Source of the DNA: Plantago major
Taxonomy: Eukaryota; Streptophyta; Magnoliopsida; Lamiales; Plantaginaceae
Direction: 5' to 3'
DNA length: 64,000 nt
Assembly: GCA_026545765.1 (NCBI GenBank)
Contig: CM048840.1
Coordinates: 15,380,765 to 15,444,764 of the forward strand
Below the pieces are notes generated by a model that had not been told where the DNA came from, made no database searches, and saw only the letters and a list, made by a program, of their open reading frames with translations. The position numbers and the translations under genes were made by a program. Position 1 is the stretch's first letter. Each line of letters begins with the position of its first letter. Positions 23,768-35,400 of this stretch are shown here, piece after piece.

Positions 23768-24637
23768 AAAATTGTCCTGAATCTCTAAAGTCTGAATAAG
23801 TGAGAGAGAAAAGAAGTAGGCTTCTGAGAACAGATTCTCAGAAAGCCAAGATGCAAAGGTTTCTGAGTAGCAACACTCAGAAAGACAAAACATTTCTGGA
23901 ACGGGTATCCAGAAAGGCAAAGGTTGGTACACACTTAATAAGTATATAAGACTAGAACTTACTTACTGAGAGTGGGTCAAATACATTCAAACAACTGAAG
24001 CTTCTGACACTTGAATTCAGAAAGTTATTTAGTCATAAAGAGAAATGGACACACAAAGCCCAAAAGGTATAAGTTCTGAAAGTCAAACATCTGCAATGTC
24101 TTGTATCTTTACCATATTCATGATAAACAATATATAGATAAGGACTTGACACTCAGAATGATAAGCTTAAACGATTAAGTGTTCCTACTCTTTATTAAGT
24201 CGGCACATTACCATTTGTTGATTGATATCATTACAAGATATTCAATATAAGCCCTTGATGAATAAACGTTTGAGATTAAAACAAAGCAAGTAATGTCTGT
24301 TGAGAAATGCAGACATGGCCCACTACGCATTTAATGAAGTACAAAGGACGTACCACGCCTATGCAGATGCAAAGACACACATTCATATTCAGCTATATGT
24401 ATGTTGTATCTATGTACATTTTGTCTGCTATATATATAGGATTTGGGCAAAAGACAAACACTTTTACCAATTCCGAAATTTCAAACTTGCATCAAAACAG
24501 CAAAATCTCTCAAGATTTCTGCAAAACCCTCTAAGAAACTCAACTTCTTGTGCTTAGTCTTCTGAAAAGACAGACTAATCTCGATTAATTGTGCAAAATT
24601 CATCTGAAAAACACTAATTCAAAACTCTATATAAGAG
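23768..24637 (+). other. Spacer between pol and 3' ORF copy 1 (element B)
   Basis: Non-coding. It is rich in CTCAGAAAG/TTTCTGAG motifs and contains GGAACGGGTATCCAGAAAGGCAAAGG-type sequence that recurs after LTR2 (31673 onward) and, diverged, in A and C. A TATA-like box lies at 24428-24440 and a pyrimidine/A-rich leader runs to the ATG at 24638. Confidence 0.8.
24428..24440 (+). promoter_or_regulatory. Candidate internal promoter (TATA box) for 3' ORF copy 1
   Basis: CTATATATATAGG lies about 208 bp upstream of the 3' ORF ATG. The same box followed by GGATTT/GGACTT and GGGCAAAAG or GGCAAAAG occurs at a similar distance in the other three copies (32277-32293, 40494-40506, 52032-52044). A second TATA-like string, CTATATAAGAG, abuts the ATG. 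Confidence 0.5.
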
Positions 24638-27600
24638 ATGGCACCCAAGAAGATGACCACCAAGAACCCTAAGGCCGTAGCATATGCTCCTGCTGAAAAG
24701 CAAGGAGGAAAGGTACTTAAGGTGTTGAATAAACGCCTTCTGGGAAAGTTTACCCCATCGGACTGGAACCCTAACCACAAAATGAATTGGGGAGCTTTTC
24801 TAGTAAAGAGGTATGTACCAGCAGTTATACCTTCAAGACCATAAAGGAAACTGATATTGGGGATGCTGAAGAATTCCCATATCTACAAGCTTCTATCTGC
24901 TGCACCCAGTGGACTATCCACACTGGATGTACTGGAGTTCTATAACAACTCCAAAATCTTCACAAAAGTTGTGAATGATGAAGAAGAAAAATACATGCAG
25001 ACTGAAGTCCAAGGACAAGAAATTGTTCTAGACTGCAGGACTTTCTGCAAGATATTCCGATTGAAAAATCGAGGAGCATTTGAAGACATCAACATCAAGG
25101 ACGCTTCCATGATTCAAGGCGTCAAAGAGCTATTTGAAGCAATCCAGTTAGAAAATGCAAAGGGTTGTCCAGGAGACTTTGTTCTGAAAGCCATCAGAAC
25201 TAGTCTTCTCCAGAAACACTGGAGTACTTTAGCTCTTATTTTGGTTCGTTCCTTTGATGGCAACAAGGGTGGAGTAGACCAGATAAGCATGGAGAGATGG
25301 ATGATGATGCATCTTCTGAACAAGAAGAATGAAGGGCAGGAAACCCACTTCAATTGGGGGAAGTACGCCTTCAACAAATTCCTTGGACATATTGAGGAAT
25401 TTGAGCCCAAAATCATCAATGGCCTTGCTGAGCCAAAGGCCAATATGCACTTTGGTCTCAGAATCTGTTACATTCTGGAAACAATGGGAATCACTCTCAG
25501 AGAGAGGCAGGAAATCCCAGTCACCGACTCTCTCTTCAGACATGCTTTTGAAGAAAAGGAGAAACTTGTTGCTGAGAACGCACTCAGAAAGGCAGAAGAA
25601 GAAGAAACTGCACATCAAGGTGAGGAGGTCTCTGAGCAAGCTCAAGCTAAACCTCCAGTTGCCAAGAGAAAAAGGACTCATAGCAAAAGAGTCTCCAAGC
25701 CCCTAAGCATAAAGGATGCGCAACCTTTTAGAGATAAGGTCTCAGAAGATGTTGGACGCTCAGAAAGGCAACTCCAGAATGCTCCAAGAGTCCTGAACCA
25801 GAATGCTCCAGAACTCTCCAGAGATGATAGAAATATCATAGATGGAGTTCCACTGCACACAGAATAGTGATTCTGAGGATGATGAAGTACTTGCAAAAGT
25901 ACTCAAAAGATTCAAATATGAGACCCATGGAGGAGCATCAAGCTCAGCTCTTCAGAAAGACAAGAGCCCCTCTGCCCAGCAGGAAGAAGAAGGCCTGGGT
26001 AAGGAAGATAGAATGATGGAAGATTTTGACATTGCTTCCACATTCACAATGCCAACACTTAATATTGCTGAAGAAAACCCTGTTCTTGAACAGGTTCCTC
26101 AACCTTCTAAGAGAGCTCAACTCTCAGAAAGGGATCAAACTGAGATGGAGACTCAGAATGATACTGCAAAGGAGAACAACAATGAGCATAGAGAGACTGT
26201 GGAATCACCACAAGTCCAAGAGATCAATGATCAGCCTGACTCTATTCAGGTAACAAAGATAGTTTGTATCTAACATGTCAACATAATTGCATGTTCACTT
26301 GTTACTCATAAGCTGTATTTGTTACAGGACAACTTGGAGACACACTTTCAGGGGGAAGAAAACCTGTTGTCCACCCCCTTGAATCAAGAAGAGGTTCCTC
26401 CAACCTCAGAACATCAAGAAGAGCTTGTCCCACAGGTAGTGAAGTTATCTCTGAATAAGAAATAACTAACTAAAAATGCTCTTATCTTATGTTCTAATAA
26501 TTCTTATTGTCTCTTCTTAGGCTCCAACTGAGGAAGTAGTGGTGGTGGAACCAACACCCCAAAACCTAGAGATTCCAGAGGCTGAAAAGCTTTCTGAGGA
26601 AGTATTTACTGAGCCTTCTGCTGAGAAGGTAAGTAATCAGTAATAGTCTTCTTCAAAGAATGCTCTGGAAAACCCACTACTAAATCTTTTATGTTTGTTC
26701 TTACAGGCTCAGTCAGAAGAACAATTGGAAGGAAAGACTGTGGTCTTATCTCCTCCAAAAGAAACTAAAACTGCTGAACAAGCAGTAACTGCAGAAAAGG
26801 TGCCAGAAACCCCCAAGGTTTCTGAGGAACATGCTACTGAGCTTCCTCACTTGGAAGTAAGTGAAGTCTCAGAAAGCACTTTTCCACCTATCTTTTCTGT
26901 TAACAGTTTCTAAACATATTTGATTTTAATTCTCAGGTTCAAGCAGAAAGAAAGGTTGATGAGGATAAAACTTCTCCTCACACCAAAGTATCTGAGGCCT
27001 CTGTGCCCAAGCAAGCAGAAGTACAGAATAATGAGCCTAGTGTTTCTACACAGGTATGCTCAGAAAGCTTACTTTTGCACACAGATACTAACACAAGTGG
27101 TTTGAACAAAACTAACTTGAACACCTTCTTTCAGGCTCAAAGTCTAGTGCCAGTTGATTTACTCAAGGCTTTCCAGAAGCACACTTTAAAGAAACATCTC
27201 AAGTGCTTCAGACAATGGCAGAAACTCAGAAAGGCTGACCTTTCAGAATTAGCCAGAGTAATCGACGTCCCAGAAAAGAGAGCAATCGCCTTCAATCTGG
27301 AAGATTGTATCCATGCATTGTTCCCAACAGAGTCCTACTCTTTTGCCACTCTGATGCATGAAAACTTTATTCGTGAAGTAGCAGAAAGACTTATAGCAGA
27401 TTTCAAGTCTGCGGATGCTCAAACCCAAGAGCAGATGGTTACCCATCCTGCCTTGCCCAGCAAGCTCACTACTTATCCTGCTGAACAAGAAGAAGTCAAT
27501 GGGAGGATGATTACATTCCCAAATGTGATCAACCTGGTTTCAGAAGATGATGAGGAGATGGACGAAAATGATTATCAAGAACCTCCCTCTGAGCATCCAA

Positions 27601-29806
27601 ACCAAGAAGCAAAGAACAAGAGTGATGATGATGATGATCAGAATGATGATCCCCAACCTGGACAAGGCGGGATTCAGAAAGCTAGAAAAGGAAGTGGAGA
27701 AAAGGCTACTCCCTCAATTGCTCAGAAAGCTCCATCATCATCACCTCCCAAGTCTCATCAAGATACCCAACAAGTTGAACACAATAATGCCTTAGAAGAA
27801 ATTTCAGCTGCTGAGTTTAGGATTGAACAACTCAGAAAGGTATTGGAAGAAGAGAAGAGAATCAACATTGAGACTCAAGCTCTTGTTGATGTAAAGGAAG
27901 CCAAAATCAAGAAGCTCGAAGAAGCTAATGCCAAGGAATTTGCACTCCTAGATGAGCAAAGAAATTTGAAAAATGCCATTGTTGTCACAGCTGCTGAGAT
28001 AGATGCCATGGATGACAATGATGATGAAGAACATGATGCTGAGACTGCATCAAAAAGACCTTCTACATCTTCTCAGAAGGCCAGCACACTTGATGGAAAG
28101 CAGAAGAAGTTTGTCAATCTGCAAACAATCCAAGACAAGGATTATGATAGTGATGCTGAAACCCACAACTTGATTACTGAAGCAGAAGATGAGAGACTTA
28201 TCACTCAGCACAAAAGAGCCCTACTTGCTCCTCATATATTCTCTGCACCAAGTAGTTCAAGAACTGAAGAGCACCGTGCAAGGAATAGTGTCTTTTTAGA
28301 GCTCAGAAAGACTCTAGTTGCCCAAGACACAGAAGTGCTAAAATCCGTTCCAGAAGAGATGAAGCCATTGGCTGCTGCTTTACTCAACAGAGCAACTAGC
28401 ATAGCTCTCTCTCAGAAAGACCTAGGGTTGGTCAGGGATGAGGATTGTAACAATGCTAATGCAGCATTGAATGAAGCCAGCCGTCTTTCGCAAGCCAACG
28501 CCATTCTAAGGCCGCAGAAGAGCTCAACTCAAAGGAGCGAGGCGGTTAGGCAGAACAAAGAATCAAGAAGGAACTTCAAGAATTGGTCAGGTGCACAACA
28601 ATCTCGGAAAAACTTTGAAACTCTCTCAAGCTTATGCTATCATGAGTCATTCATGACTAAGGGGAAGAAGAGATGCCTCGAGAAAGAGGAAGAAAAAGAA
28701 AAAAATCAAATCCTGCCTCCTCAAGTCAACTTGTCATTAAGGACACCACTGGAGACACCCTTGCTGAAGAAGTTGTTCCAGATCAACCAGCCAGAAGGCT
28801 GAGAAGTATGGTCACTAGGGGAACCAAGTCCCTTAGAATCTCAGAAGAGAAGAAGACTTCTGAAGAAGAAGAAAAAGAAGAAGGAGAAGTAAGATGTCAA
28901 GAAAGCTGCAAGTCTCCAATTTTGGACTTCAATGATGATGAGGATGAATCTGACACAGATGAACATCCACTTCACAAGAAAAGGAGACAAGCAACTACTT
29001 CACAACCTCCTCTGGCAGCAAGACCTTTAGCGGCAGTAACCCTTCGAAATACCAAGTCATTACAAGGAACATCCACCAAAGACAAATTCCAAGGCAGAAG
29101 AAAGAGTTAGAGGATCTCTGACGAAGGCCACCAAACGAAAGCAAGAAGGATTTCGGTTTGGCGAGTAAACAATGAAACACATCAAGAAAGGCCAACTGAT
29201 GCCCACATTGAGTATATGAAGACTAGTAATGAAGAATCTTCATATAGGTGCATTCTGAACAAGAGAGGGTATTGGATTCTGGAACTACAACATCTACTTG
29301 TCAATGATAAGTTTCCACCTCCCATCCTCAACCAGATCCTGAAATGGAGAGAAGGCAAGCCAGAATTGCTAAACATGAGCACCTTCATGCCTGGCTAAAC
29401 TTTGAAGTAGAAAAGAGGAATGAAGCCAGAAAGATGGATCTTTCTTTTGCCTGTCCTTACCCAAAACCTGATGATGTACACAAGGTAAGAAAACTGGATG
29501 GTAGCTACAACAGGAAGAACAAACTAGGTGTTTCAACCTATGAGTCATTCTATATGACATTGGATGAATACCTAGATGATTTACATTATCTGGAAGAAAT
29601 ATACAAGTATTTCAACCTATCTCAGCTGCAAGTAGACCATGCAGGTGCAGGGAAAGTACTTCAGGTCAAACATTTTCTGGAAGAATCACAAGCTTGGCAA
29701 GAGTTACCATGAAATATGTGACTTATCCGTAAAGACATAGCTCTCTCGGAAGGATTCTTCATGACTATGTCCAAGAATGCGTAAAAGTGGATGATCATGT
29801 CAATGA
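24638..29806 (+). pseudogene. 3' ORF copy 1 (element B): six-exon nuclear-type charged protein, frameshifted
   Basis: Function unknown; this is the extra ORF between pol and the 3' LTR. Exons: 24638-26249, 26328-26435, 26521-26628, 26707-26856, 26937-27053 and 27135-29806; introns are 78, 85, 78, 80 and 81 nt, all phase 0 with GT-AG ends. Exon 1 holds the globular N-terminal part (LSTLDVLEFYNNSKIFTKVV, ERWMMMHLLNKK, FNWGKYAFNKFLGH) and a basic cluster (AKRKRTHSKRVSK), a likely NLS. Exons 2-5 are short, acidic and Pro-rich. Exon 6 holds AFQKHTLKKHLKCFRQWQKLRKADLSE-type sequence, the VINLVSEDDEE motif, an acidic/Gln region, a coiled coil and a C-terminal globular part (YESFYMTLDEYLDD). Frameshifts lie near 24845, 25860, 28500-28800, 29100-29160, 29390 and 29640-29790. 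No signal peptide or membrane segment is seen. Confidence 0.75.
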
Positions 29807-30231
29807 TCCAGAAGGGTCTTTGAAGAACTTGAGGTATCGAAACCCAAGTTCGTTCAAGACTTGAAGACTAGTAACATTAGAATACTCTCTTGGAGCTTGG
29901 ACTCTCCTTTGTTCTAATTTACTTAGTATGTTTTATTACTTTTGTAATCTTGCCGATTGTTTCTAAAATCTCTATATGTAAAAGTTGCATCTCTTTACAG
30001 AACTGCACTATCTCAAGATCATACTCTCAGATACATTTTAATAGATGACAACTTATCAGCAAAGATCACTTCTTGTGATTTGGTTGATGTTTACTTTCTG
30101 CACTTAATTCAACTAAAATTGAATATCATTTGAAATGATTAAGTGGTGGATTTTTTTTCTCTTCCAGGATTACAATTTTGTAATAGGACTTAAAAGATAG
30201 TCATGGATGACTGATCAGAAAGGGGGAAATT
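29807..30231 (+). other. 3' non-coding spacer of the inner B element, with hairpin and polypurine tract
   Basis: A hairpin ATCAC-TTCTT-GTGAT (30065-30079) lies within a block conserved in all four copies (AGCAAAGATCAC to TTTACTTTCTGCACTTAATT). The polypurine tract AGAAAGGGGGAAA (30217-30229) directly precedes LTR2 and should prime plus-strand DNA. Confidence 0.85.
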
Positions 30232-31662
30232 TGTTAGGAATATCTGTTAGTATTTTGATCACTCATCACATGTTCTTATCTTAGCCAGAAAGGTGATTAA
30301 GTACTCTTGGTTCACTTGAACATTGTAAAAGAGGAAATCACTGAGTATGATTAGTCTAGTAAATCTTGTATTAGGATTATAGGTCTCTGAGTGTAATTTT
30401 TATTTCAAGAAGACCATGAAGATCAATCCTAGCAATGGAGCTTTTCTGAAGATTAGAAGACTGAAGATTGCACAAGGTTTATGAAGACACAAAGGTTTAG
30501 TCTAACTCAGAAAGACTATGTCCTTAATCCTTTCTTAAGTATATTAACTTACTTTTGAAATATGATTCTGGACATATGACATCATGAGTATGGAGCATGC
30601 AAGTCATAAGAAAGGCTCATGTATCCGTTGAGACTAAAGGACAATGAACAGTACTATGCATTAAATGCATCGACAGAAATGCTGCAAAAAGCAAGTCCTC
30701 TCTGAAACAAGAGATAGTGACTTCTGAGTACATGGTTCAAGATATAAACGGATATAATTTGATAGAGAGCACAACGGATATAATTCAAACGCCTCTCAAA
30801 TTTATCTATATATATATCACACACTTAGATGCTTGAAAAATATACCTTAGAACGCTCTATCTTGAAAACTTACCATCAAGCAAAGTATTCTTTCAAGCAC
30901 TCTACTACCTTTTCTGAAAGCTTTATGTTGCTTGAAGAATCACTAGTAGTTCTAAGTTGTCCAAAACCTTAACAAGAGATTGTTATTCGTGAAAGAGTTG
31001 AACTATCAGATACCCTTTCTGAAGCTCATTCTCCAGAACGGACATCAATTACTTGGGTCAGTATAGAGCAGACTGTCATCCACTGAACAATTGTATTAAG
31101 TAGTCTTGTTCTATTAGGCTCTCTGAAAACATAACTAAAAAGTTATACGAGAAGCATTTCTGACAAACCTTATAACCAACACCATCAAGGCGTGGAGTAG
31201 AGGAAGTACTTGATTTGGGAAATCAGGGAATAACTCCAAGGTTATCTGAGTAGAGGAAGTACTTAGCTCTAGGAGTCGTCGGAATAACTTCGGGGACCAT
31301 TTGGTTGAGAACCATTTGTTTAGGAATCTTAGAATAGGATTATTGTAAGGTGAACTCAATTATCTGTTCTAGTGAATTCTAGGTCTCAGAAAGACCAAAG
31401 TGGATTAGTTGGAGGATTACGCCACCTCCAGATACCACTATACTTACTGTGTTATTTACCTTTCTGTATTTACATTTCAGCAAAGCACACACACACACAC
31501 ATACTTATTGTTTATGCACTTACCTATCTTAAAGTCTTCTGCGCTCTGAATTTAAGTATCAGAAACCCCCAGGTTTATGAGAAACTATGTTTATCGACAA
31601 AAGTTTTAAAAGACTATTCACCCCCCCTCTAGTCTTTTACTTTGCCGTTATCTGGACCAACA
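30232..31662 (+). repeat. LTR2 of insertion B (3' LTR of the inner element)
   Basis: It starts TGTTAGGAATATCTGTTAGT and ends CTGGACCAACA, 1,431 bp. It differs from LTR1 and LTR3 in the region 30625-30790 (GCATTAAATGCATCGACAG, AACGGATATAATT). The TATA box is at 30807-30817. No primer-binding site follows; 31663 enters post-pol spacer sequence. Confidence 0.9.
30807..30817 (+). promoter_or_regulatory. TATA box of B LTR2
   Basis: TATATATATAT at the position equivalent to the TATA of the other LTRs, after CAAATTTATC. Confidence 0.6.
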
Positions 31663-32490
31663 AACACTCAGAAAGGCAAAACATTTCTGGAACGGGTATC
31701 TAGAAAGGCAAAGGTTGGTACACACTCAATAAGTAAATAAGACTAGAACTTACTTACTGAGAGTGGGTCAAATACATTCAAATTACTGAAGCTTCTGACA
31801 CTTGAATTCAGAAAGCTATTTAGTCATAAAGAGAAAAGACACACAAAGCCCAAAAAAAAAAAAAAGTATAAGTTCTGAGAGTCAAACATGTACAATGTCT
31901 TGTATTTTTGCCATTTTTATGATAAACAATATAAAGATAAGGACTTGACACTCAGAATGATAAGTTCAAACGATTAAGTGTTCTTACTCTTTACTAAGTA
32001 ACATAATGGATATAACTTGTCAAAAATCCATCAAGTCGGCACAATACCATTTGTTGATTGATATCATTACAAGATATTCAATATAAGCCCTTGATGAATA
32101 AACGTTTGATCTCAACAGTTGAGATTAAAACAAAGCAAGTAATGTCTGTTGAGAAATTCAGACATGGCCCACTACGCATTTAATGAAGAACGTGTGTGAT
32201 ACCACGCCTATGCAGATACAAAGACACACATTCATATTCAGTTGTATGTATGCTGTATCTATGTACTTTTTGTCTGCTATATATATATATAGGACTTGGG
32301 CAAAAGACAAACACTTTTACCAATTCCGAAATTTCATACTTGCATCAAAACAGCAAAATCTCTCAAGATTTCTGCAAAACCCCTTCTGCAAACTCAACTT
32401 CTTGTGTTTAGTCTTCTGAAAAGATAGACTAATCCCGATTAATCTTGCAAAACCCCTCTGAAAACACTCACTCAAGACTCTATATAAGAG
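31663..32490 (+). other. Post-pol spacer of the outer B element, resuming after LTR2
   Basis: The first bases, AACACTCAGAAAGGCAAAAC, match 23872 onward of the other spacer, so this is the outer element continuing after the inner insertion. It contains an A14-type run near 31852 and a TATA-like box (CTATATATATATATAGG, 32277-32293) about 212 bp before the ATG. Confidence 0.85.
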
Positions 32491-35400
32491 ATGGCACCCA
32501 AGAAGATGACCACCAAGAACCTAAGCGCATCATCCGCTCCTCATGAAAAGCAAGGAGGAAAGGAACTTAAGGTGTTGAATAAGCATATACAGGAAAGTTC
32601 ACCCATCGACCGAATCCAAGTCACAAGATGAATTGGGAGCTTTTCCGGTGAAGAAATATGTACTGCATCATTTCTTCCAAACCGGATAGGAAGCGATATT
32701 GGGGATCTTTGAAAAGTTCCCATATCTTCAAGTTCTGTCACGCACCAGTGGACTATCCACACTAGATGTACTGGAGTTCTATAACAACTCCAAAATCTTC
32801 ACAAAGGTTGTGAATAATGAAGAAGAGAAATACATGCAGACTGAAGTTCAAGGACAAGAAATTGCCCTAGACTGCAAGACTTTCTGCAAGATATTCCGAT
32901 TGAAAAATCGAGGAACAATTGAAGACATCAACATCAGGGATGCTTCCATGATTCAAGGTGTTAAAGAGCTATTTGAAGCAATCCAATTAGAGAATGCAAA
33001 GGGTTGCCCAGGAGAATTTGTTCTGAAAGCCATCAGAACTAGTCATCTCCAGAAACACTGGAGTACTTTAGCTCTCATTCTGGTCCGTTGCTTTGATGGC
33101 AACAAAGGTGGAGTGGACCAGATAAGCATGGAGAGATGGATGATGATGCATCTTCTGAACAAGAAGCATGAAGGGCAGGAAACCCACTTCAATTGGGGGA
33201 AGTACGCCTTCAACAAATTCCTTGGACATACTGAAGAATTTGAGCCCAAGATCATCAATGGCTTTGCTGAGCCAAAGGCCAATATGCACTTTGGCCTCAG
33301 AATTTGTCACATTCTGGAAACAATGGGAATCACTCTCAGAGAAAGGCAGGAAATCCCAGTCACCAACTCCTTTTCAGACACGCCTTTGAAGAAAAGGAGA
33401 GACTTCTTCGAGAAAGCACTCGTAAGAAGAAGAAAGCGCCAAAGAAGGTGATGAGGTTTCTGAGCCAGCTTCAGCTCAACCTCAAACTGCCAAGAGAAAA
33501 AGGACTCAACACAAAAGTGTACCTAAGCCCCAACAAAAGGAAATAGAGGCACAACCTTCTGGAGACAAGGTCTCAGAAAATGTTGTTCGCCCAGAAAGGC
33601 GGTTCCAGAAAGTACCAAATATTCTGAGCCAGGCAGCTCCAGAACTATCAAGGGATGACCGCAACATTATAGACGGGTCAGCTCCCAATCTGGACAGTGA
33701 CTCTGAAGAAGATGAACAAATCCTAGAGGCACTTAAGAGGTCCAAGATAGAAACACATGGAGGAGCATCTAGCTCAGCTCCTCAAGGTCAAAGGAACACT
33801 TTTGCCCAGCAAGAAGAAGAAGGCCTGGGAGAAGAAAATAGAATGATGGAAGATGTCGCCATTGCTTCCACATTCACAATGCCAGCACTTAATGTTGCTG
33901 AAGAAAATCCTGTTTTAACACAGGTTCCTCAACCTTCTGAGAGAGCTCAACTCTCAGAAAGGGATCAAACTGAGTTGGAGACTCAGAATGATACTGCAGA
34001 GGAGACCAACAATGAGCACAGAGAGACTGTGGAATCACCACAAGTCCAAGAGACCAATGATCAGCCTGACCCTATTCAGGTAGCAAAAGTAGTTTGTATC
34101 TAACTTGTCAACATTAAAATGTTAACTTGTTACTCATAAGCTTCATTTGTTACAGGCCAACATGGAGACACACTTTCAGGGGGAAGTTAATTTGTCCACC
34201 CCTCTGAATGAAGAAGAGGTTACTCCAACCTCAGATTATCAAGAAGAGCCTGTCCCACAGGTAGTAAAGTTATCTTTGAACAAGAAATAACTAACTAAAA
34301 ATGCTCTTATCTTATGTTCTAATATTCTTAATGTCTCTTCTTAGGCTCCAACTGAGGAAGTAGTGGTGGTGGAACCAACACCCCAAAATCAAGAGATTCC
34401 AGAGGCTGAAAAGCTCTCTGAGGAAGTATTTACTGAGCCTTCTGCTGAGAAGGTAAGTAATCAGTAATAGTCTCCTTCAAGAATGCTCTGGAAAACCCAC
34501 TACTAAATCTCTTATGTTTGTTCTCACAGGCTCAGTCAGAAGAACACTTGGAAGGAGAGACTGTGGTCTTATCTCCTCCAAAAGAAACTGGCAATCTTTG
34601 AAGAAGCGAGTCGTGAAAAGGTTCGAAACCCCAAGGTTTACGAAAGATGCCACTGAGCTTCCTCACTTGGAAGTAAGTGAAGTCTCAGAAAGCATTTTTC
34701 CACTTATCTTTTCTGTTAACAGTTTCTAAACATATTTGATTTTAATTCTCAGGTTCTAGCAAAAAGAAAGGTTGATGAGGATCAGACTTCTCCTCACAAC
34801 AAGGTATCTGAGGCGTCTGTGCCCAAGCAAGCATAAGTACAGGATAATGAGCCTAGTGTTTCTACACAGGTATGCTCAGAAAGCCTATTTTCGCTTACAG
34901 ATACTAACTAAAGTGGTTTGAGCAAAACTAACTTGAACACTTTCTTTCAGGCTCAAAGTCTAGTGCCAGTTGATTTACTCAAGGCCTTCCAAAAGCACAC
35001 TTTAAAGAAACATCTCAAGTGCTTCAGACAATGGCAGAAACTCAGAAAGGCTGACCTTTCTGAAATAGCCAGAGTAATTGACGTCCTAGAGAAGAGAGCA
35101 ATCGCCTTCAATCTGGAGGATCACATCCATGCATTGTTCCCAACAGAGTCCTACTCATTTGCCACTCTGATGCATGAAGACTTCATTCATGAAGTAGCAC
35201 AAAGACTTATAGAAGATTTCCAAGCTGCAGATGCTCAAACCCAAGAGCAGATGGTTACCCATCTTGCCTTGCCCAGTAAGCTCACAAACTACCCAACTGA
35301 GCAAGAGGAAGTTAATGGGAGGATGATCACACTTCCTGATGTGATCAACCTGGTTTCTGAAGATGAGGAAGAGATGGACGAAAATGATTATCAAGAACCT

